Shown here: piece by piece, positions 8,560-13,059 of the stretch | How positions within the stretch are numbered: the stretch's first letter is position 1 | Layout: every line of letters starts with the position of its first letter | Assembly (NCBI GenBank): GCA_016946835.1 | Contig: JACVTC010000660.1 | Location: 1 to 13,059 of the forward strand | Direction: 5' to 3' | DNA: 13,059 nt | Source of the DNA: Neocallimastix lanati (nom. inval.) | Taxonomy: Eukaryota; Neocallimastigomycota; Neocallimastigomycetes; Neocallimastigales; Neocallimastigaceae | The notes under the pieces: generated by a model | Seen by the model: the letters and a program-made list of their open reading frames with translations, nothing else | Database searches by the model: none | Told to the model about the DNA's origin: nothing | Position numbers and translations under genes: made by a program

Positions 8560-8698
8560 AAAATAATAATAAATAATAATAATAATAATAATAAATAATA
8601 ATAATAATAAATAATAATAATAATAATAAATAATAATAATAAATAATAATAAATAGCAATAATAATAAATAAAAATAATTACAATAATAATACTTAAT
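8560..8698. repeat. (AAT)n / AATAATAAATAAT compound microsatellite
   Basis: A tract of AAT triplets interrupted at intervals by an extra A (AAATAAT), giving a second-order periodicity. Toward the right end it degrades with single C and G substitutions. It has no coding potential on the plus strand because TAA recurs. Confidence 0.85.
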
Positions 8699-8800
8699 AA
8701 TGTAAAGTACACATATTTACACCTATTTATTTATATATATTTTTTTTATTTATGTTTATTATTTATTAAATATTAAATACTATATACTAAATTATTCAAA

Positions 8801-8828
8801 GATATATATATATATATATATATATATT
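8801..8828. repeat. (TA)n dinucleotide microsatellite
   Basis: An uninterrupted alternating A/T run of about 26 bases follows a G at 8801. Self-complementary runs of this kind can extrude as cruciforms and are length-variable. Similar shorter runs recur through the window. Confidence 0.8.
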
Positions 8829-9138
8829 TTATTTTTATTTTTATTTTCATTTCTATATAATAAAATAAAACTAAAAGGAAAATGAATAATATATTTTTTA
8901 TAACTAATTAAAAATAAATAAAATATTAAGTTAATATATCTCTAAAAAAATAAAATAAATAAAATATAAAAAAAGATAGTCAATATATAAAAAAATAATA
9001 ATAACATATATATATAATAGAAAAATATCATCAACTTTTTATTTTTAATTTATTATACCAATGTCCATTGTTGATAATAGTCTTGTAGATTATTTTTTTT
9101 TTTTTTTTTTCTATTATTATTATTTTTCTATTTTTCTA

Positions 9139-9174
<36 letters not shown>

Positions 9175-9217
9175 ATAAATATTATTATATTGTTGTAGGT
9201 AATGTTTCTTAATTTAA
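8829..9217. other. AT-rich stretch downstream of the secreted-protein gene
   Basis: Low-complexity A/T with long T runs at about 9092-9110 and 9141-9167. These are A runs on the strand of the neighbouring gene and would lie in its 3' region. A short GC-richer patch at 9060-9085 has no reading frame of note. Confidence 0.55.
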
Positions 9218-9733
9218 TCATTTATCTTCTTTAAATACTGGGAGTTTAATTTTTTTCAAATATTTTTCAGTATTAACCTTGGTATAATTTAAATTAATAT
9301 CAAAAATTTCTTTTGTATAATTCAAAAATTGGGTAAAAGAACATTCTTTACATTTGTAATTAAAACTATCGGCAGCACAATATAATTTTTCTTTAATAAG
9401 AATACATTCAGAAGCTTTTTTAGCAATAACACCTTTATGATTAACTGTTGTAGTTCCAGCTGGAAGGAAACATACATCACTTTCAAGACAATGACCATCC
9501 ACATCAAACGAAGTTCTAATATATTTTCCTTTTCTTCTTAAACAACATTTTTGATCCTTCGTAATTATTTGACTTAATAAACACATTTTACGTGGTTTTT
9601 TTAAAAGTGGATCGTTTATAGTATGTTTTGAATCAGTACTGCTTGAAGTACTTCTGATGACAAAAGCATTTATCTGAATGACAATGCCAATTAGAATTAA
9701 TAATAAAACTTCTATTGGAATATTTAATTTCAT
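9218..9733 (-). CDS. Small secreted cysteine-rich protein, 171 residues, family unknown
   Basis: A complete single-exon frame from the ATG at 9733 to the TGA at 9218. Residues 1 to about 23 form a classical signal peptide: a short start with Lys2, then a leucine/isoleucine-rich core to about residue 22. The mature part has nine cysteines (51, 63, 64, 82, 88, 110, 119, 128, 131), including a CC pair and a C-x-x-C, and two N-glycosylation sequons (N-Y-T at 138 and 149). It ends in a lysine-rich tail. Several disulfides and extracellular or cell-surface location are therefore likely; the odd cysteine count leaves one free or paired between chains. I recognise no catalytic domain, carbohydrate-binding module or dockerin signature. 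It has clearly higher G+C than its flanks and no disruption, so it is probably a living gene. The start is supported by the signal peptide and the A-run leader directly upstream. Confidence 0.85.
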   Translation of the reverse strand: MKLNIPIEVLLLILIGIVIQINAFVIRSTSSSTDSKHTINDPLLKKPRKMCLLSQIITKDQKCCLRRKGKYIRTSFDVDGHCLESDVCFLPAGTTTVNHKGVIAKKASECILIKEKLYCAADSFNYKCKECSFTQFLNYTKEIFDINLNYTKVNTEKYLKKIKLPVFKEDK

Positions 9734-9761
9734 TTTTTTTTTTTTTTTTTTTCTGTCTTTT
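9734..9761 (-). promoter_or_regulatory. A-run 5' leader with GACAG motif in front of the secreted-protein gene
   Basis: On the minus strand AAAAGACAG is followed by nineteen A residues and then the ATG. The layout copies the leader of the ankyrin gene (2013-2032), apart from one missing T and a longer A run. The role is inferred only from this recurrence. Confidence 0.4.
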
Positions 9762-10210
9762 AATTAAAAAATAAAGTAATTTCTAATAATTTTTTATTTA
9801 TAGTACTTTTTTATTAATAATTTAACAATGAATTTTTAATAATAATTTTTTTTTTATTATATATATATAAATATATATATATAATTATTCAATATTAATT
9901 TTAAATTTTTATAGTTAAATTAACATGAAAAAAAAAATATATATATATATATTCCATATAATTTAATTATTAAGATAAAATTAATTGATATGTAGATATA
10001 TTACAATAAAAAAAAAAATTTTTAAATAAAATTATACAACTTTATAATATTAAATATAAAAAAAAAAAAAAAAAAATTATTATTATCTTAATATATCCAA
10101 TTATAGAAAATTATAATTATATAATATATATTTTATAATATTTTATAGTATATATTCAATAAACTATCTTCATATTTTTATTTTATTTATTATTTTTTTT
10201 TTAATTTATT

Positions 10211-10246
<36 letters not shown>

Positions 10247-10278
10247 TTTTTTTTTTTTAATTTTTATTTATATATATA
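9762..10278. other. AT-rich intergenic stretch
   Basis: Nearly pure A/T with near-palindromic TA blocks around 9858-9884, a poly-A run near 10059-10076 and ATT triplets at about 10221-10246. No coding or RNA signal was recognised. The promoter of the secreted-protein gene should lie near its left end. Confidence 0.6.
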
Positions 10279-10466
10279 GGATTTCTGTCATGTATAGTAT
10301 AATTAATAGATTGGATTAGACGTTACGAAACACCTTCACATTCCTTAGTTCGAGGTCAATTATCTTTCCCTTCCTTCCTCATATTCTTTCAATTCTTAGA
10401 ATTTCTTTCTCTCTCTCTTTTCTTTTCTTTTTTTTTTTTTCTTTTTCTTTCTTTTTTTTTTTTTTT
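10279..10466. other. GC-richer island followed by a long pyrimidine tract
   Basis: Bases 10279-10380 have far more G/C than their surroundings but no reading frame of useful length on either strand. They contain a sequence loosely like a tRNA A box (TGTATAGTATAATTAATAG, near 10291) and one loosely like a B box (AGTTCGAGGTC, near 10348). The arms do not fold into a tRNA, because the T-stem halves do not pair. From 10364 the plus strand becomes a C/T tract that ends in T runs at about 10466. A diverged tRNA-derived or other Pol III element is possible but unproven; a conserved regulatory island is the alternative. Confidence 0.3.
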
Positions 10467-11381
10467 AATATTATTATTATTGTTATTAAAAATAATATAC
10501 ATATATAAATATATATATTTATTATTATTTTTAAGACTAGGAATAAACTTTTCTTTAATATTATTTATAAAACATGAAAAATAATAACATATTAATAATA
10601 ATAAATAATAATGATAATAAACAAAAATAATAATAATAAAAAGGATTAATATTAAATTAATATTTTCTCCTTCCCCATTCCTCTGAGCTAATTATATATA
10701 TATTTATCCTTCTTTATAGGCTAAATAATAATACACCTTTAAATAAATAAAATATATTTTTTATTTTTCATTATAAAATAACCCTATTTTTATACTTAAT
10801 CACAAAACATAAATAAAAAATATAAAGCTAATAAAAATTTTACAAAATTTATTTAAAGAAAAAAAAAAAAAAAGGAATTATTTTGTTCAATATTTTTTTT
10901 TTATTTGTGTTATTTTGCAAATTTTATTTTTATTTTTATTGTTATTATTATTATTATTATTATTTTTTTTTTGAGTGGAGTTAATAATAGTTCTTTAAAT
11001 ATAATATAAAACAAATGTTTTAATTTTTATGAATTCATTTTTATACATTTGTATTTTTTTAATAATAAAATCATATTGATAATATATTCTTTTAAATAAA
11101 ATAATTCATTTTAAATAAAGAATTTTTTCTGCTGATACGTAAAATTTTATATATAAATGAAAAATTTAATATTAATACATTTTTCGATATTAAAAAAAAA
11201 AAATAAGTAATGGAATTGACGAAAAAAACGCTTTTTAATATAATTAAATACATTGTATTTTAATTAAATATTTTTTAATTTTATTTTCAAATAAAAATAA
11301 TTAATGAATAAAAAAAACTATTTTTTTTATACGAAAATAAGAAATAATTATAAAAAAACTAATAATATTTTTTTGTAATTA
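10467..11381. other. AT-rich intergenic stretch
   Basis: Low-complexity A/T with ATT/AAT triplet tracts (for example 10597-10639 and 10940-10962). A slightly C-richer patch at 10665-10690 has no open frame. The right end lies downstream of the LURP-one-related gene and would hold its polyadenylation region. No gene was recognised. Confidence 0.6.
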
Positions 11382-12026
11382 TTAGTATTTATTTCTAATA
11401 GTTCCTTCATCTTCGTTCTTTAATTCATCATAACAAATAGCAAGTGCAACCATTAGAGCAGCATCTACACCTGGAGCAATTTTAATTTGATAGTGATCAG
11501 GATTACTAATTAAACTAAGCATTAATTTAGTTTTAGTAATACTACAAACCATTGGCGCACCTTCACTTTCCTTACCACAGAAGATACCACAAGTACAACC
11601 AAAGAAATCACATTTCATATCAAGTACTTCAGGTTTATTGTCATAATATTATTAAAGGAAAATTCATACTTATTTTTTCTTTAACAAACTTTTTCTACTA
11701 ACTTTTCCAAGAAGAGTATCTGTTCCCTTTCCAGCATAAATTTTAAGACCATGACCATAGAACATATTTCCTTGAATATTGAATAAAGGTTTATCGTATA
11801 AATCATAGATTACCTTTTTATCTCTTAAACTAAAAGCTTTACCTTTACATTTGAAAATATGATACACCGTTATTATCTTAATTGTGAAATCATCACCTGA
11901 AAAAGAATATTTTTCACTTAAATTTAAAGTTATAGGTTGTTGAAAAACAAAACGTTGTTCAATACAACCAATTTGATGGTCAGCTGGCTTAACTGCACTA
12001 GAAGAGTAGTTCTTTAACATAAACAT
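11382..12026 (-). CDS. LURP-one-related (LOR, tubby-C-terminal-like) protein, interrupted by a 24-nt stretch with stops
   Basis: Two minus-strand segments in the same frame together make one LOR domain. Segment 1 (12026-11673) has the N-terminal strands, including FSGDDFTIK (42-50) and KGKAFSLRDKKVIYDLY (61-77), then PLFNIQG and GHGLKIYAGKG. Segment 2 (11648-11382) has YYDNKPEVLDMKCDFFGC, then the C-terminal hydrophobic helix APGVDAALMVALAICYDEL that defines the family. Between them, 11672-11649 contains TAA, TGA and TAA TAA in that frame, but the +1 frame reads KYEFSFN, which fits the missing strand of the fold. Two small compensating indels, in A-rich tracts, therefore explain the break. 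A 72-nt intron (11698-11627, GT-AG, frame kept) would also bypass the stops but would delete a conserved strand. LOR proteins are thought to bind membranes or lipids; no signal peptide is visible. It may be a young pseudogene or an assembly error. Confidence 0.8.
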
Positions 12027-12982
12027 TTTTACTTTTTATTTATATTATATTTAAAAAAAATTTTTTTATAAATTTATATTATTTTTTAAAGAATAGCTTA
12101 TAATATAGTATTTTTAATTCTTAAATTTTTTTTTTATTTTTAAAGAAAAAAAAAAAAAAGGAAAAAATATTATAATATATTTATATTCATAATATCCACT
12201 AACAAAGTATTTTATTATTAACTATATTGTATTAATATATTGAATAAAATTATTAAAACTTATTAATTATAATATTAATTTTAATAAGTTATAATATATT
12301 AATATTAAGTTATATATATATATTTATTATCTAATCCATTATATATTATATATTATATATTATTTATTATATATTGTTATTTATATATATACTATATATT
12401 ATATATTATTATTTATTATTTATTATACTTTTTTTGCTATTTCCCTTTTTTATGAAAATCAAATACAATAATTAATTAATTAACTTTAATTAATAAAAAC
12501 TCTAGAAAAGAAAAAAAATCAATTAAATAATTGTTATTCATTATTAATTTTTATAAACAAATAATAGTAAATAAAGTTCTATAGAATATTTTGTAACATA
12601 TTTCACACAATTAAAGTTATATTAAAATATATATAATATTAATATTAATATAGTAGTTACATTAAAATACAAAAAAAAAACATTTATTCCTTTATAAAAA
12701 TTTTATATTAAATTGAATTAAAATTGAATTAAATATCAAATGTATAATATATTATTTAAAATATATTATATTTAATATAAAAAATATATTTATTAGTTTA
12801 AAAAAAATAAAAAAAATTTCTTTTTACAATTCTTAATTAGTTATTAATATGTATAAATAATATAGTTGGTTCAATTTAAATAAATAAAGATATAATATAA
12901 AATAAATATATTATTTGTTGAATAAAATATTATTTATATTATTACTTTTTCTTTATTTTATTTTTAAAAGATTTAATTGTAT
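12027..12982. other. AT-rich intergenic stretch
   Basis: Nearly pure A/T, with TATAT-type minisatellite sequence at about 12335-12425 and a 10-bp A/T-dominated inverted repeat near 12258-12292. It should carry the promoter of the leftward LURP-one-related gene at its left end. No coding or RNA signal was recognised. Confidence 0.6.
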
Positions 12983-13002
12983 ATGTTTATGTTTATGTTT
13001 AT
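12983..13002 (+). repeat. (ATGTTT)3 short tandem repeat
   Basis: Three perfect hexamers ATGTTT followed by AT, giving three overlapping TGTTTAT words, which resemble a forkhead-type binding word. The repeat lies 28 bases before the (GTCAC)4 repeat. Regulatory meaning is inference only. Confidence 0.5.
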
Positions 13003-13029
13003 AAATTTTCATTTTTATTGATCAATAAA

Positions 13030-13049
13030 GTCACGTCACGTCACGTCAC
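13030..13049 (+). promoter_or_regulatory. (GTCAC)4 tandem repeat, bZIP/CRE half-site-like
   Basis: Four perfect GTCAC pentamers, the most G/C-rich 20 bases of the right half of the window. They create three overlapping CACGTCA words. CGTCA is the half-site bound by CREB/ATF-type bZIP factors (established), although the full palindrome TGACGTCA is absent. It lies at the window edge, so it may be an upstream element of a gene outside. A plain microsatellite is the alternative. Confidence 0.4.
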
Positions 13050-13059
13050 ACAATAAAAA

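Noticed and set aside
9322-9507. A 61-codon minus-strand frame within the secreted-protein gene
   Set aside because: It is the other frame of the same strand, inside a complete gene with signal peptide and cysteine pattern.
10279-10360. A tRNA gene suggested by A-box- and B-box-like words
   Set aside because: The putative T stem does not pair, no acceptor stem can be drawn, and the spacing is too long without an intron. It is kept only as a weak island.
12335-12425. TATAT-rich sequence as a mobile-element end
   Set aside because: It is low-complexity A/T similar to many other stretches; no target-site duplication or coding capacity is present.

Overview
The window looks like nuclear DNA of an extremely AT-rich eukaryote, most likely an anaerobic gut fungus (Neocallimastigomycota). 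The evidence is the composition (coding islands in long A/T-only deserts with homopolymers and AT microsatellites), A-run leaders next to start codons, no bacterial operon features, and a gene set (large ankyrin-repeat protein, LURP-one/tubby-like protein, small secreted Cys-rich protein, MFS sugar-transporter remnant) that suits that group. Other AT-rich eukaryotes such as Dictyostelium cannot be excluded from sequence alone.

Layout. 1-2012 (minus) is the N-terminal 670 residues of an ankyrin-repeat protein that runs off the left edge. 2013-3421 is AT desert containing one GC-richer island (2834-2965) that reads like a single orphan exon and also holds nested inverted repeats. 3422-5566 is a compound satellite: 23 same-direction copies of a core of about 30 bp, separated by (AAAAT)n runs of very different length, with core subtypes arranged as a higher-order repeat. 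5570-5669 (minus) has a signal-peptide-like start that reads directly into the satellite. 5763-6204 (minus) is a broken coding remnant of unknown family. 6620-7255 (plus) is a decayed hexose-type MFS transporter, with several frameshifts and stops and apparent internal loss. 7256-9217 is AT desert with simple repeats. 9218-9733 (minus) is an intact small secreted Cys-rich protein. 9762-11381 is AT desert with one more GC-richer island and a pyrimidine tract. 11382-12026 (minus) is a LURP-one-related gene interrupted by a 24-nt stretch with stops. 12027-13059 is AT desert ending in two short tandem motifs, (ATGTTT)3 and (GTCAC)4.

The genes do not form an evident pathway. Of six protein-coding traces, only the secreted protein is complete and undamaged; the ankyrin gene is open but cut by the window edge. 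The rest are decayed or interrupted, so this appears to be a gene-poor, repeat-rich region where genes are being lost. The most unusual structure is the satellite with its higher-order organisation.
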